Below are positions 16,983-24,758 of a stretch of DNA of 36,237 nt, in pieces. The notes beneath the pieces are model-generated. The model ran no database searches, was not told the DNA's origin, and saw only the letters and a list, made by a program, of their open reading frames with translations. The DNA comes from JACVRU01 sp040905885. Its GTDB lineage: Bacteria > Actinomycetota > Thermoleophilia > Gaiellales > Gaiellaceae. Both the position numbers and the translations under genes were made by a program. The DNA is taken from positions 1-36,237 of the forward strand of contig JBBDQR010000078.1 of the NCBI GenBank assembly GCA_040905885.1. The letters run 5' to 3'. Each line of letters starts with the position of its first letter. Positions within the stretch are counted from its first letter, which is position 1.

Positions 16983-17749
16983 GCACGAGGTACGACGCGC
17001 GCGGGCTGATGGAGCCGCACGCCGAGGTGCCGCGGATCTCCGAGATCGACGGGGGCAAAGCGGTGCTGGACGCGCGCGACCTCTCCACGCGTCAGATCAA
17101 CCTCGAGCTGCGGTGGCTGCTCTACGAGCAGGGCGTCACCGACGTCACCGTCCTCAACCCGGGCGCCAAGCACTCGCTCGGGGTCGGCGTCCTCACCCGC
17201 TGCCGCCTCACCTTCGAGGGCAGCCTCGGCTACTTCGGGCTCGGGCTGATCGACGGGCCGGAGGTGCGCGTCAACGGCCGCGTCGGCTGGTCGGCCTGCG
17301 AGAACATGATGTCGGGCGTGGTAGTGATCGAGGGGAACGCGGGCTCGCTCACGGGTGCGGCGATCCGGGGCGGCGACGTCGTCGTCAAGGGCCGCGTCGG
17401 CGCCCGCACCGGCATCGACCAGAAGGGCGGGACGATCCTCGTCCTCGGCGAGGCCGGCTCGATGACGGGCTTCATGTTGCAGCGCGGCCGGATCATCCTC
17501 TGCGGCGACGTGGGGGCCGGGCTCGGCGACTCGATGTACGACGGGACGATCTACGTCGCCGGCACGGTCAAGTCGCTCGGCATCGACTGCGTGCCGGGGG
17601 AGTGGACGGACGCGGACACCGAGCTGATCGAGCGCAAGTTCCGGATCTACGGGCTGGGCGCGCCGCCCTCCTTCCAGAAGTTCGTCTGCGGCAAGGTGCT
17701 CTACAACTACGACAGCCTCGAGCCCGCCGAGCGGAAGCTGGTGCTGTGA
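16979..17749 (+). CDS. mgsB: N-methylglutamate synthase subunit B (GXGXG domain)
   Basis: Protein of about 256 aa corresponding to the C-terminal GXGXG beta-helix of glutamate synthase large subunit (GlxC-like). It shows a repeating right-handed-helix pattern: GVVVIEGNAGSLTGAAIRGG, VVVKGRVGARTGIDQKGG, ILVLGEAGSMTGFMLQRGRI, CGDVGAGLGDSMYDGTIYVA. In glutamate synthase this domain is structural, linking the amidotransferase and FMN domains; here it is a separate subunit. GTG 16979 overlaps the mgsA stop; GTG 16970, three codons earlier, is also possible. The stop overlaps the mgsC start (TGATG). Confidence 0.88.
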   Translation: MSTRYDARGLMEPHAEVPRISEIDGGKAVLDARDLSTRQINLELRWLLYEQGVTDVTVLNPGAKHSLGVGVLTRCRLTFEGSLGYFGLGLIDGPEVRVNGRVGWSACENMMSGVVVIEGNAGSLTGAAIRGGDVVVKGRVGARTGIDQKGGTILVLGEAGSMTGFMLQRGRIILCGDVGAGLGDSMYDGTIYVAGTVKSLGIDCVPGEWTDADTELIERKFRIYGLGAPPSFQKFVCGKVLYNYDSLEPAERKLVL

Positions 17750-19149
17750 TGGAGGAGAGGACAGTCCTCGGCCGGTCGCAGATCTTCACGCCCGAGGTGA
17801 TCGACGACATCCACATGAAGGCCGAGCTCGGGCGCTACCGGATGCGCGGCTTCTCGCTCTTCAAGAAGATCCCGCACTGGGACGAGCTGATGTTCCTGCC
17901 GGGGACGCTGACCCGCTTCGTGATCGAGGGCTACCGCGAGAAATGCGAGACGAAGACGGTGCTCGGCGCCCGCTTCGCGAAGAAGCCGCTCGAGCTCGAC
18001 ATCCCGATCTACATCACGGGCATGTCCTTCGGCGCGCTAAGCCTCGAAGCGAAGATGGCGCTCGCAAAGGGCGCGTCGATGGCCGGCACGGCGACCTGCT
18101 CCGGCGAGGGCGGGATGATCCCACCCGAGCGCGACTACTCGACCAAGTGGTACTACCAGGTGATCCAGAGCCGGTACGGGTTCAACCCGCACCACCTGAT
18201 GCTCGCCGACGGGATCGAGTTCTTCATCGGCCAGGGCTGCAAGGTCGGGCTCGGCGGCCACCTGATGGGGCAGAAGGTGACCGAGCAGGTGGCGGAGATG
18301 CGCTCGCTGCCGGTCGGGATCGACCAGCGCTCGCCGGCGCGCCACCCCGACTGGCTGGGCCCCGACGACCTCTCGCTGAAGGTGCAGGAGATCCGCGAGG
18401 CGACCGACTACCAGGTGCCGATCCAGCTCAAGCTCGGCGCCGCCCGCGTCTACGACGACGTGCGCATGGCGGCCAAGTGCGGGCCGGACATCATCTACCT
18501 CGACGGCGCGGAGGGCAGCACCGGCGCCGGGCCGCACATCGCCACCGAGGAGACCGGCATCCCGCTGATGGCCGCGATTCCCGAGGCGCGCCGCGCGCTC
18601 GAGGACGTCGGGCTCGCGGACGAGATCGACCTCGTCGTCGCCGGCGGGATCCGCAACGGCGCCGACATCGCGAAGTGCATCTCGCTGGGCGCGAACGCGG
18701 TGGCGATCGGCACCTCGGCGCTGATGGCGCTCAACTGCAACAAGGAGATCCCCGGCGTCACCGACTACGAGGGCACGGTCGGCGTCCCGGCCGGGCAGTG
18801 CTACCACTGCCACACGGGCCGCTGCCCCGTCGGCATCACGACGCAGGACCCGGAGCTGCGCAAGCGGCTGGTCGTCGAGGAGGCCGCGGAGCGCGTCTAC
18901 AACCTCCTGACCGCGATGACGATGGAGCTCCAGATGCTCGCCCGGGCGTGCGGCAAGACGGACGTGCACTCGCTGGAGCCCGAGGACCTCTGCGCGCTCA
19001 CCGTCGAGGCGGCGGCGATGGCGAAGGTGCCGCTCGCCGGGACGACGTGGATCCCGGGCGTGACCGAGGCCGACATCCTGGCCGAGGTGCGGGCGCTGCT
19101 CCTGCGCGAGCGGGAGGAGCAGCTGATCAGGGAGCACGCCGAGCCGTGA
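17749..19149 (+). CDS. mgsC: N-methylglutamate synthase subunit C (FMN/Fe-S glutamate synthase domain)
   Basis: The 466-aa catalytic subunit, matching the central and FMN domains of glutamate synthase (GlxD-like). It carries ITGMSFGALSLEAKMALAKG, ATCSGEGGMIPPERD, QLKLGAARVYDD, the FMN-phosphate loop DGAEGSTGAGPH, VVAGGIRNGADIAKCISLGA, and a cysteine cluster CYHCHTGRCPVGITTQDPEL typical of the [3Fe-4S] site. Predicted to form N-methylglutamate from MgsA-released methylamine. It overlaps mgsB by one base, and its TGA overlaps the next gene's GTG (GTGA). Full length for the family, all key motifs present. Confidence 0.9.
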   Translation: MEERTVLGRSQIFTPEVIDDIHMKAELGRYRMRGFSLFKKIPHWDELMFLPGTLTRFVIEGYREKCETKTVLGARFAKKPLELDIPIYITGMSFGALSLEAKMALAKGASMAGTATCSGEGGMIPPERDYSTKWYYQVIQSRYGFNPHHLMLADGIEFFIGQGCKVGLGGHLMGQKVTEQVAEMRSLPVGIDQRSPARHPDWLGPDDLSLKVQEIREATDYQVPIQLKLGAARVYDDVRMAAKCGPDIIYLDGAEGSTGAGPHIATEETGIPLMAAIPEARRALEDVGLADEIDLVVAGGIRNGADIAKCISLGANAVAIGTSALMALNCNKEIPGVTDYEGTVGVPAGQCYHCHTGRCPVGITTQDPELRKRLVVEEAAERVYNLLTAMTMELQMLARACGKTDVHSLEPEDLCALTVEAAAMAKVPLAGTTWIPGVTEADILAEVRALLLREREEQLIREHAEP

Positions 19150-19556
19150 GCATCCTCGACTCCGAGACGCTCGCCGGCCGGCGCTTCCCCTACCAGGAGC
19201 GGATCGAGGAGGTCGAGGACGTCGACCTGCTGGCGGCCACGCCCGGCGACGACCTGAACTGGCTCGAGGACGTCGAGCTGCTCGAGGAGGAGGGCGTCCC
19301 GGCCGTCTTCGACCGCTACTCGAACGCGTTCCTCAAGATCTACTTCCCGATCCCGCCGGGGCGGGAGGACGAGCTCGCCCGCAAGGTGCTGGTCAAGCAC
19401 CTCCAGTCGGGCAACTCGTACGGGATCCGGCTGAAGGAGAGGCACTGCAAGTTCCCGCAGCCGGAGCTCGGCCCCTGGGTCGAGGGCTCAAGCCGCGTGG
19501 GCGCCGACTGGACGCCGCCCGTGCTCGAGGGCTGGGAGCCCCCGGCAGGGCACTGA
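19146..19556 (+). CDS. Unknown 136-aa protein in the mgs operon
   Basis: No known domain recognised. The GTG start overlaps mgsC by 4 bases and the stop is 4 bases before the next gene, so it is co-translated with N-methylglutamate synthase. The N-terminal third is very acidic (IEEVEDVDLLAATPGDD, ELLEEEGV). The middle (YSNAFLKIYFPIPPGREDEL, KVLVKHLQSGNSYGIRLKER) looks like a small alpha/beta fold. The end is proline- and tryptophan-rich (GADWTPPVLEGWEPP). No signal peptide or membrane segment, so cytoplasmic. Could be an accessory subunit or assembly factor of the synthase; this is inferred only from position. Confidence 0.8.
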   Translation: MSILDSETLAGRRFPYQERIEEVEDVDLLAATPGDDLNWLEDVELLEEEGVPAVFDRYSNAFLKIYFPIPPGREDELARKVLVKHLQSGNSYGIRLKERHCKFPQPELGPWVEGSSRVGADWTPPVLEGWEPPAGH

Positions 19557-19560
19557 GGAC

Positions 19561-20343
19561 GTGGGCGCTCGGCGCAAGCCGCTGATCGGCGTCTCCGTGA
19601 GCTTCCACGACTTCGGCGACTACCAGGGAGTCGGCTTCCAGCGGCCGATCGCGCTCGCCGGCGGCCTTCCCCTGATCCTGCCCAGGGTCGAGGGGGCGCT
19701 CGACGACGTCCTCGACGCGTGCGACGGGATCGCGCTCGGGGGCGGGCGGGACGTCGATCCGCGCCGCTACGGGCAGGAGCCGCACGAGAAGCTCGCCGCA
19801 ACCGAGCCCCGCCGCGACGCGTTCGAGCTCGAGCTCGTCGGGCGGGCGCTCGAGCGCGGGCTGCCGGTGCTCGGCATGTGCCGCGGCATCCAGGTGCTGA
19901 ACGTCGCCCTCGGCGGCACGCTCGTCCAGGATCTCAGCCTCGTCGAGGAGTGGGCCGGGCACCCCTCCGATCCCGGCTGGAAGGCGTGGAAGGAGGTCGA
20001 GCGGGCCTCGCTCGACGGCGCGCCGGAGGTGCCGCCGCACCCGCGCCACTCGATTGCGATCGAGCCCGGCAGCCGGCTGCACGACGCGCTCGGCGTCGAG
20101 GAGATCGAGGTCGACAGCTTCCACCACCAGGCGATCGACCGGGTCGCGCCCGGCCTCCGGGTCACCGCCCGCGCCCCGGACGGCGTCGTCGAGGCCGTGG
20201 AGCTCGACGGCTCCGCGCCCGTGGTCGCGGTCCAGTGGGAGCTCCAGGAGGAGTGGCGCGTGGACCCGCGCTTCCTGCGGCTCTTCGAGGGCTTCGTGGC
20301 GGCCGCGCGCCTGGGGGGCTGGGAGCCCGCCGGCGGGCAATAG
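19561..20343 (+). CDS. Class C26 gamma-glutamyl hydrolase-like protein (PuuD relative)
   Basis: The 260-aa protein belongs to the class I amidotransferase-fold gamma-glutamyl-GABA hydrolase family: LIGVSVSF start, IALGGGRDVDPRRYG, nucleophile elbow LPVLGMCRGIQVLNVALGG with the catalytic Cys, and VDSFHHQAIDRVAPGLRVTA. The usual QWHPE catalytic His-Glu motif reads AVQWELQEEW, so the expected catalytic His is replaced. Either a neighbouring residue (the HH of SFHHQ) serves, or the enzyme has a changed or lost hydrolase activity. GTG 19561 follows the previous stop by 4 bases with GAGGA in front. In this operon it may act on gamma-glutamylmethylamide or a related amide. Confidence 0.85.
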   Translation: MGARRKPLIGVSVSFHDFGDYQGVGFQRPIALAGGLPLILPRVEGALDDVLDACDGIALGGGRDVDPRRYGQEPHEKLAATEPRRDAFELELVGRALERGLPVLGMCRGIQVLNVALGGTLVQDLSLVEEWAGHPSDPGWKAWKEVERASLDGAPEVPPHPRHSIAIEPGSRLHDALGVEEIEVDSFHHQAIDRVAPGLRVTARAPDGVVEAVELDGSAPVVAVQWELQEEWRVDPRFLRLFEGFVAAARLGGWEPAGGQ

Positions 20344-20390
20344 GACAGATTGGCGAGTCACGGTCGAAGCGTGAGCCCGCGCTTCCGGCC

Positions 20391-20615
20391 GTGACGCCAC
20401 GGCGCGCGGTTCGGGCGTTGGAACGGTGCGGCTGGGAGCTCGATCGCGCGAAAGGAAGCCACCAGGTCCTTCGGCACCCCGATCGCCGGCATCGCATCGT
20501 CGTTCCCTGTCCGAGATCGCCCACGAAGGACGTATCGACGAGTCCGCGCGGATGGGCGCGGCTCAGCCACGCGGAGCGGGTTGCTGGTCGAGGACGCCGT
20601 CGACCTCGGCTCTGA
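20391..20615 (+). CDS. hicA: HicA-like toxin (small RNA-binding protein), possibly degraded
   Basis: A 74-aa frame from GTG 20391 starts like HicA mRNA interferases: TPRRAVRALERCGWELDRAK followed by GSHQVLRHPDRRHRIVVPC. The catalytic His of the GSH motif is present. The last part (PRSPTKDVSTSPRGWARLS) fits the family only loosely, and the usual GTLRxILxQAG is not clear, so the gene may be frameshifted or diverged. No HicB antitoxin follows. Its end overlaps the oppositely oriented Phd-like gene by about 50 bases. The start is uncertain; an ATG is absent. Confidence 0.5.
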   Translation: MTPRRAVRALERCGWELDRAKGSHQVLRHPDRRHRIVVPCPRSPTKDVSTSPRGWARLSHAERVAGRGRRRPRL

Positions 20616-20817
20616 AGCGCTCGCCGTCGATGGTCGGCGTGCCCGCGAATAGCGCGACCGCCGCCTCTGCCCCGACGAACCGGCGCCGGCGAAACGGCGT
20701 CAGCTCCCCGACGGGGACGCCGTTGCGAGTGACGACGAACGTCTCTCCACGGCCGAGGGCGCGCATGATCTCGCCAATCTCGTTCCGAAGCTCTCGTTGG
20801 GTGATCTCTCGCGCCAT
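20563..20817 (-). CDS. Phd/YefM-family antitoxin
   Basis: The 84-aa protein shows the N-terminal Phd DNA-binding fold: MAREITQRELRNEIGEIMRA, then GETFVVTRNGVPVGELTPFR. The C-terminal tail (FAGTPTIDGERFRAEVDGVL) is the usual toxin-neutralising part. Phd antitoxins repress their own operon and bind a PIN or Doc toxin. No such toxin is found downstream; the DNA there is the antisense of the HicA-like gene, so it is an orphan. A palindrome sits 7 bases in front of its ATG. Confidence 0.75.
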   Translation of the reverse strand: MAREITQRELRNEIGEIMRALGRGETFVVTRNGVPVGELTPFRRRRFVGAEAAVALFAGTPTIDGERFRAEVDGVLDQQPAPRG

Positions 20818-20824
20818 GGCAAGG

Positions 20825-20844
20825 GTGTAGCACGCGCGCTACAC
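20825..20844. promoter_or_regulatory. Palindromic operator of the Phd-like gene
   Basis: 20-bp palindrome with arms GTGTAGC / GCTACAC and inner CGCG; only one pair of bases breaks the symmetry. It lies just upstream of the Phd-like start, where autorepression sites of this family are found. TGTAGC...GCTACA arms are, as I recall, common for Phd-type regulators. Confidence 0.6.
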
Positions 20845-20925
20845 GCTGCTGAGCGGGCGGGCCGCGAACTGCGTCTGGTTTTGCGCTTGGCAGTCACGAC
20901 GCCCCGCCGCTGGACTCAATCACCG

Positions 20926-21234
20926 CTACCCCGGTATCCCGGCGGCAGCGGCGTCGGCCGCATCGCCCGGTCCATGCCCTCGGCGACGAACTCCGAGACG
21001 GCGCGCTCGGCATGCTGCCGGATGAGGAGGACGCTCGATCCGCGCGTGGTCGACCAGCAGGTCGTGGATGACCGGCATGTCGCTCATCAGCCGCGCGTCC
21101 ATGCCGCGGCTCATCATCCAGTCGGGCATCCCCTCCGGCATGCCGTCCCGCCCGCACGCCGACAGGACCGCCGCGACCGGCGGCGCCCCGGCGAGGAAAG
21201 CCAACGCGCGCCGGAAGAAGCCGCGCCGTGTCAC
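20926..21234 (-). CDS. Tat-exported lipoprotein, probably frameshifted
   Basis: The start (TRRGFFRRALAFLAGAPPVA then AVLSACG) is a twin-arginine signal with a lipobox Cys, so it should be exported folded and lipid-anchored. It continues with a Met-rich segment (MPEGMPDWMMSRGMDARLMS) and MPVIHDLLVDHARIER. From about position 21035 the open frame becomes Arg/Ala-rich. The neighbouring frame reads LLIRQHAERAVSEFVAEGMD and then PLPPGYRGSGD to a stop at 20916, which looks like the true end. So a one-base shift or small deletion is likely. The GTG start overlaps the sco stop by 4 bases. The His/Met content suggests metal binding, fitting the SCO1 neighbour. Confidence 0.6.
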   Translation of the reverse strand: MTRRGFFRRALAFLAGAPPVAAVLSACGRDGMPEGMPDWMMSRGMDARLMSDMPVIHDLLVDHARIERPPHPAACRARRLGVRRRGHGPGDAADAAAAGIPG

Positions 21235-21848
21235 TGGTCGAGGGCGAGCCGGATGTCGTGGGCGAGGCTTGCCGGCGTGAGGTCCGCGCCCGCGTGCAGG
21301 GTCGAGACCCAGACGCCCTCGCGATCGTAGACGCGGACCGGCGCCGAGTGCAGCGTGTCCTCGCCGGACTCGAAAGAGGAGAGGATCGCGAACTCTTTCC
21401 AGACGGCGCGCAGCGCCTCAACGGGCTCGCCGCCGCCGAGATAGCGCAGCTTCCCCAGTGCACGATTGCGGCGCAGGAAGCCGTGCACGCTCTCGCGCGT
21501 GTCCTCGGCCGGGTCGGTCGAGATCGCGACCGCGACGAGCTCTCGGCGCTCGGCCGCCGTCAGCTCCTCGAGCGTGCGGGCGATCTGCGAGGCGATGATC
21601 GGGCACGACTCGGTGCACTGGGAGTCGAGGAAGGTGAGGGCAACCACCTTGCCCCGGAACTCGCGCGAGCGAACGAGCACGCTCTGCTCGTCGCGGAGCG
21701 CGAACTCGGGGAGTTCGATCCGGCCGGGCGGCTGGCTGCCCCGGTACGCCACCGCGTCCGCGCGGTCGGAGGCGACGAGCCCCAAGCCGGCGCCGACGCC
21801 GCCGGCCACGAAGAGCGCCAGGATGCCGCCGAGAATTAGCCACTTCAA
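21231..21848 (-). CDS. SCO1/SenC-family copper chaperone or thiol protein
   Basis: The 205-aa membrane-anchored protein starts at TTG 21848 (KWLILGGILALFVAGGVGAG = one N-terminal helix) with GGAGGT 8 bases in front. The thioredoxin-like domain has the SCO motif FLDSQCTESCPIIASQIART (CxxxC) and the later conserved His in DTLHSAPVRVYDREG. The domain faces outside the membrane and is used in copper delivery to cytochrome oxidase CuA or in thiol redox. The start overlaps the TlpA stop (TTGA). It is next to last in the redox operon. Confidence 0.88.
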   Translation of the reverse strand: MKWLILGGILALFVAGGVGAGLGLVASDRADAVAYRGSQPPGRIELPEFALRDEQSVLVRSREFRGKVVALTFLDSQCTESCPIIASQIARTLEELTAAERRELVAVAISTDPAEDTRESVHGFLRRNRALGKLRYLGGGEPVEALRAVWKEFAILSSFESGEDTLHSAPVRVYDREGVWVSTLHAGADLTPASLAHDIRLALDQ

Positions 21849-22459
21849 GATTGACCACCTCCAGTGATCGCTGAGATTCCTTGCTCGAGCGTGCCTCTCG
21901 AGACAGCGCCGAGCGAGTGGGCGACGGCGCGTCCTTGGGCGTCGAGGTAGAACGTCTCGGGGACGCCGGTCAGGCCGTAGGTCTCGTACGTCTCGTTGCC
22001 CGTGTCGCGGATCGACACGTACGGCGGCTCGAACTCGCGCAGGAACGCGAGCGCGTCCGAGCGCAGGTCCTGGACGTTGACGCCGACGAAGACAACCTCG
22101 CCGCCATGTGCGCGCGCCGACTCGTTCAGGACGGGGGCCTCGTCGCGGCAGGGGATGCACCAGCTCGCCCAGAAGTTCACGACGACCGGATGCCCGCGGA
22201 GCTCCGCGAGAGCCAAGCGGCGGTCGGTGAGCAGGGCGTCCAGCGTCCCTGGCCATGAGGAGCGCTTCTCCCAGACCACCTCGAGCTCGAACGGTGGTGC
22301 GGGTGGGCGCTCGCCGGCTGCGATCTTCGCGGTGAAGCCAGAGCCCTTGCCGGCCGAGAGCGTGGCCCAGGCGAACAGCGTGAGGAGCGAGACGACGACC
22401 AGGACGGCCGCGAGCCGCAGCGACAGTCGCAGGCGGCTGTGGGCTACAGGCTCGTCCAC
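21845..22459 (-). CDS. TlpA-like thiol-disulfide oxidoreductase (second copy)
   Basis: A 204-aa protein with an N-terminal membrane anchor (LRLAAVLVVVSLLTLFAWAT) and a thioredoxin-fold domain outside the membrane. The active site WCIPC lies in VVVNFWASWCIPCRDEAPVL, and the cis-Pro loop is GLTGVPETFYLDAQGR. It receives electrons from CcdA and reduces partners such as apocytochrome c or SCO. The GTG start at 22459 lies inside the end of ccdA (16-base overlap), so translation is coupled. Confidence 0.88.
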   Translation of the reverse strand: MDEPVAHSRLRLSLRLAAVLVVVSLLTLFAWATLSAGKGSGFTAKIAAGERPPAPPFELEVVWEKRSSWPGTLDALLTDRRLALAELRGHPVVVNFWASWCIPCRDEAPVLNESARAHGGEVVFVGVNVQDLRSDALAFLREFEPPYVSIRDTGNETYETYGLTGVPETFYLDAQGRAVAHSLGAVSRGTLEQGISAITGGGQS

Positions 22460-23190
22460 CAGTCGAGTCCCAGACCGCGCAGCACCCGCTGCGCGTAGAC
22501 GTTGACGAGGTAGAGATAGCCCGTCAGCAGCAGCCCGCCCATGGCGACGAGCAGCGTGCCCGCGCTCGCCTGGACGAGGCGGTAGTGCCGGTGGACTTGC
22601 CGGAGGGCCCCCAGCGCGCGCGTGAAGCCGAAGCCGACCGCGAGGAACGGGGCCGCAAGCCCGAGGCCGTAGACGCCGAGCAGGAGCACGCCGGTCGGCA
22701 GCGAGGCGGTAGCGCCGGCGAGAACGAGGATCGAAGCGAGAATCGGCCCGATGCACGGCGTCCAGCAGAAGGCGAAGGCGACGCCGAGGGCGACCGGGCC
22801 GCCCCGGCGGCGGGCGGCCTGCTGAATCCGCGCCACCCAGCGGCCGCCCAGAGCGCCCGACCAGCCGATGCCGAGCATCGCGAGCCCGAAGACGACGATC
22901 AGCGCCCCGGCGATCCGGTTGAGCCAGAGGCGATGGTCGTCGAGCAGCGCGCCGGCGACCGAGGCGCTGGCCCCGAGCGCCACGAAGACGGCGAGGAAGC
23001 CGACGAAGAAGAGCGCACTGGCGGCGGCGACCTGGCGTCGAGCGCCAGGCGCCCGCTCGGCGATCCGCTCGAAGCTGACCCCGCTGACGGTCGCGAGATA
23101 GCCGGGCACGAGCGGAAGCACGCACGGGGAGATGAATGAGGCGACCCCGGCCGCGAACACCAGAGGCAGCGACAGCCCGGCGACCTCCAC
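22444..23190 (-). CDS. ccdA: Cytochrome c biogenesis protein CcdA
   Basis: A six-helix membrane protein (248 aa) that carries electrons from cytoplasmic thioredoxin across the membrane to TlpA-type proteins. The two redox cysteines sit in the conserved sites SFISPCVLPLVPGYL (helix 1) and FAFCWTPCIGPILASI (helix 4). The GTG start shares a base with the stop of the upstream tlpA (TAGTG). Flanked on both sides by TlpA-like proteins, presumably its two clients. Confidence 0.93.
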   Translation of the reverse strand: MEVAGLSLPLVFAAGVASFISPCVLPLVPGYLATVSGVSFERIAERAPGARRQVAAASALFFVGFLAVFVALGASASVAGALLDDHRLWLNRIAGALIVVFGLAMLGIGWSGALGGRWVARIQQAARRRGGPVALGVAFAFCWTPCIGPILASILVLAGATASLPTGVLLLGVYGLGLAAPFLAVGFGFTRALGALRQVHRHYRLVQASAGTLLVAMGGLLLTGYLYLVNVYAQRVLRGLGLDWWTSL

Positions 23191-23738
23191 TACCGCTCGA
23201 CCTCCTCGACCGCCCGAACGAACCTCTCGTACGACTGCGCGCCGGTAAGAGCGCGGGCGAGCCGCCCGTCCGGGTCGACGACGAACGTGGTCGGCAGACC
23301 GACGAGGCCGTAGCGCCCGGCGAGCCTCCCCTGCGGGTCGGCGACGTTCGGAAAGCGCCAGCCGAACTCACGGATGAAAGCCAGTGCGTCGTTCCTCGCG
23401 TCCTGGAAGTCGATTCCGACCAAGCGGGCGCGCTCGCGCATCTCGCGATCGAAGCGAGCGAGCTCGGGAGCCTCCTCGCGGCAGGGGACGCACCAACTCG
23501 CCCAGACGTTGATCAGCGCCGGCTTCCCTCGCAGCTCGGTCAGTCGCACCGGCGGCCCGACGATCCACTCGCCCTCGAGCTCTGGCGCAGCCTTGCGCTT
23601 CGCCGCCGGCGTCGCCTCGGCCAGACCAGCAGCGTCGTCTCCCGGCGAGCCGACGAGAAGCCCGGCGGCGAGCGCCCCGGCGCCGAGCACGACCGTCCCG
23701 GCGAGGAGGACGTTGCGCGGCCGTCGCCAGGTACGCAT
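23190..23738 (-). CDS. TlpA-like thiol-disulfide oxidoreductase (first copy)
   Basis: A 182-aa protein with an N-terminal anchor (VLLAGTVVLGAGALAAGLLV) and a thioredoxin-like domain. The active site WCVPC is in NVWASWCVPCREEAPEL, with GLVGLPTTFVVDPDGR as the cis-Pro loop. It is similar in plan to the second copy but clearly diverged, so the two probably serve different partners. ATG 23738 lies 5 bases after the stop of the beta-propeller gene. Confidence 0.88.
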   Translation of the reverse strand: MRTWRRPRNVLLAGTVVLGAGALAAGLLVGSPGDDAAGLAEATPAAKRKAAPELEGEWIVGPPVRLTELRGKPALINVWASWCVPCREEAPELARFDREMRERARLVGIDFQDARNDALAFIREFGWRFPNVADPQGRLAGRYGLVGLPTTFVVDPDGRLARALTGAQSYERFVRAVEEVER

Positions 23739-23743
23739 CGGCC

Positions 23744-24679
23744 CTACCTGGCTCCGACCGGCTGCCAGCTCTCGCCCCGGTCAGTCGTCTTGTAGAGCGT
23801 CCGGTCGAAGCCGACGACGTAGGCGGTCGCCGGCTCGCTCGGCGCCCAGGCGACGGGCCCGGCGCCCTGCTCGAGCGGCAGCACCTGGTCCCAGTTCCGC
23901 CCGCCGTCGGTCGAGCGGAGGATCCCGGGCCCGGTGGCCAGGATCAGCTCGGGGTCGCTCGGATTGACCGCCAGGCCCATCAGCCCCGCCTCGAGCGTCA
24001 ACCGCCAGGTCTTGCCGTCATCGTCGGAGACGACCAGCCCCTGCTGCATTTCCCCGGCGAGCAAGCGGCCGCCTCGGGTCGCGGCGAGCGCCATCACGCC
24101 TGCGCCCACCTCCCGGGTGACGAGCTCGAACCTCTCCCCGGCGTCGCTCGAGCGGTAGAGCCCCTGGCCGGCGAGCGCCGCCCAGAGCGTCCGCGGGTCG
24201 CCGGGGTCGACCGCGAACCCGTGGATGTCGAGGTGCGGCAACCCCTCGGGGCGGACGTCCTGCCAGGTCCGGCCACCGTCGGCCGACTTCGCCAGCACGT
24301 TGTGCCCTGCCGTCCAGATGACGCCGCCCCCGGCGCGACCGAGGTTCATGGCGTCCTCGCCGTCGAGGGCCGTCTTCTCCCACGTCAGCCCGCCGTCGGC
24401 CGACTGGTAGAGCCCGTAGTGGGTGCCGAGCACAAGACTGCCTGGCCCGTCGGTGACGAGCAGCGAGTGGTAGTCGGGCGTATCCGGCAGACCGCCCGCC
24501 CGGAGCTCGTCGCCGCCGCCGGTCGCGAGAACCGCGGCAGCGACCGCGCCGCCCGCCACGAGCACGGCCACGACGAGCCACGCGAGCCCCCGACGGCGGT
24601 AGAGCCTGCCTTGCTGCTCGAGGCGTCGTTTCGGATGTCGTACCTGCCGCTTCGGCGGCCTTTTCGCTCTCGTGGCCAC
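23744..24679 (-). CDS. Membrane-anchored Asp-box (BNR) beta-propeller protein
   Basis: A 311-aa protein with a basic cytoplasmic start, one membrane helix (LAWLVVAVLVAGGAVAAAVL, about residues 31-53) and an external domain made of repeated Asp-box hairpins: SADGGLTW, SADGGRTW, SSDAGERF, SDDDGKTW, STDGGRNW, TTDRGESW. Such propellers (sortilin/YCF48-like) are usually binding scaffolds rather than enzymes. GTG 24679 has AAGGAGGA 8 bases upstream. Position before tlpA-ccdA suggests a role in assembling an exported redox protein. Confidence 0.82.
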   Translation of the reverse strand: MATRAKRPPKRQVRHPKRRLEQQGRLYRRRGLAWLVVAVLVAGGAVAAAVLATGGGDELRAGGLPDTPDYHSLLVTDGPGSLVLGTHYGLYQSADGGLTWEKTALDGEDAMNLGRAGGGVIWTAGHNVLAKSADGGRTWQDVRPEGLPHLDIHGFAVDPGDPRTLWAALAGQGLYRSSDAGERFELVTREVGAGVMALAATRGGRLLAGEMQQGLVVSDDDGKTWRLTLEAGLMGLAVNPSDPELILATGPGILRSTDGGRNWDQVLPLEQGAGPVAWAPSEPATAYVVGFDRTLYKTTDRGESWQPVGAR

Positions 24680-24758
24680 GAACGACTTCCTCCTTCGAAA
24701 TCGGGAACGAGGTCTCGCCGCCGCGCAAGCGCGGGCGGTCGGGGATCCCGGCCGACTT

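Noticed and set aside
13895..17749. 1284-codon plus-strand open frame across fdh, gmaS and mgsA
   Set aside because: Only its last ~256 codons (mgsB) are real; the rest is an out-of-frame shadow of the upstream genes.
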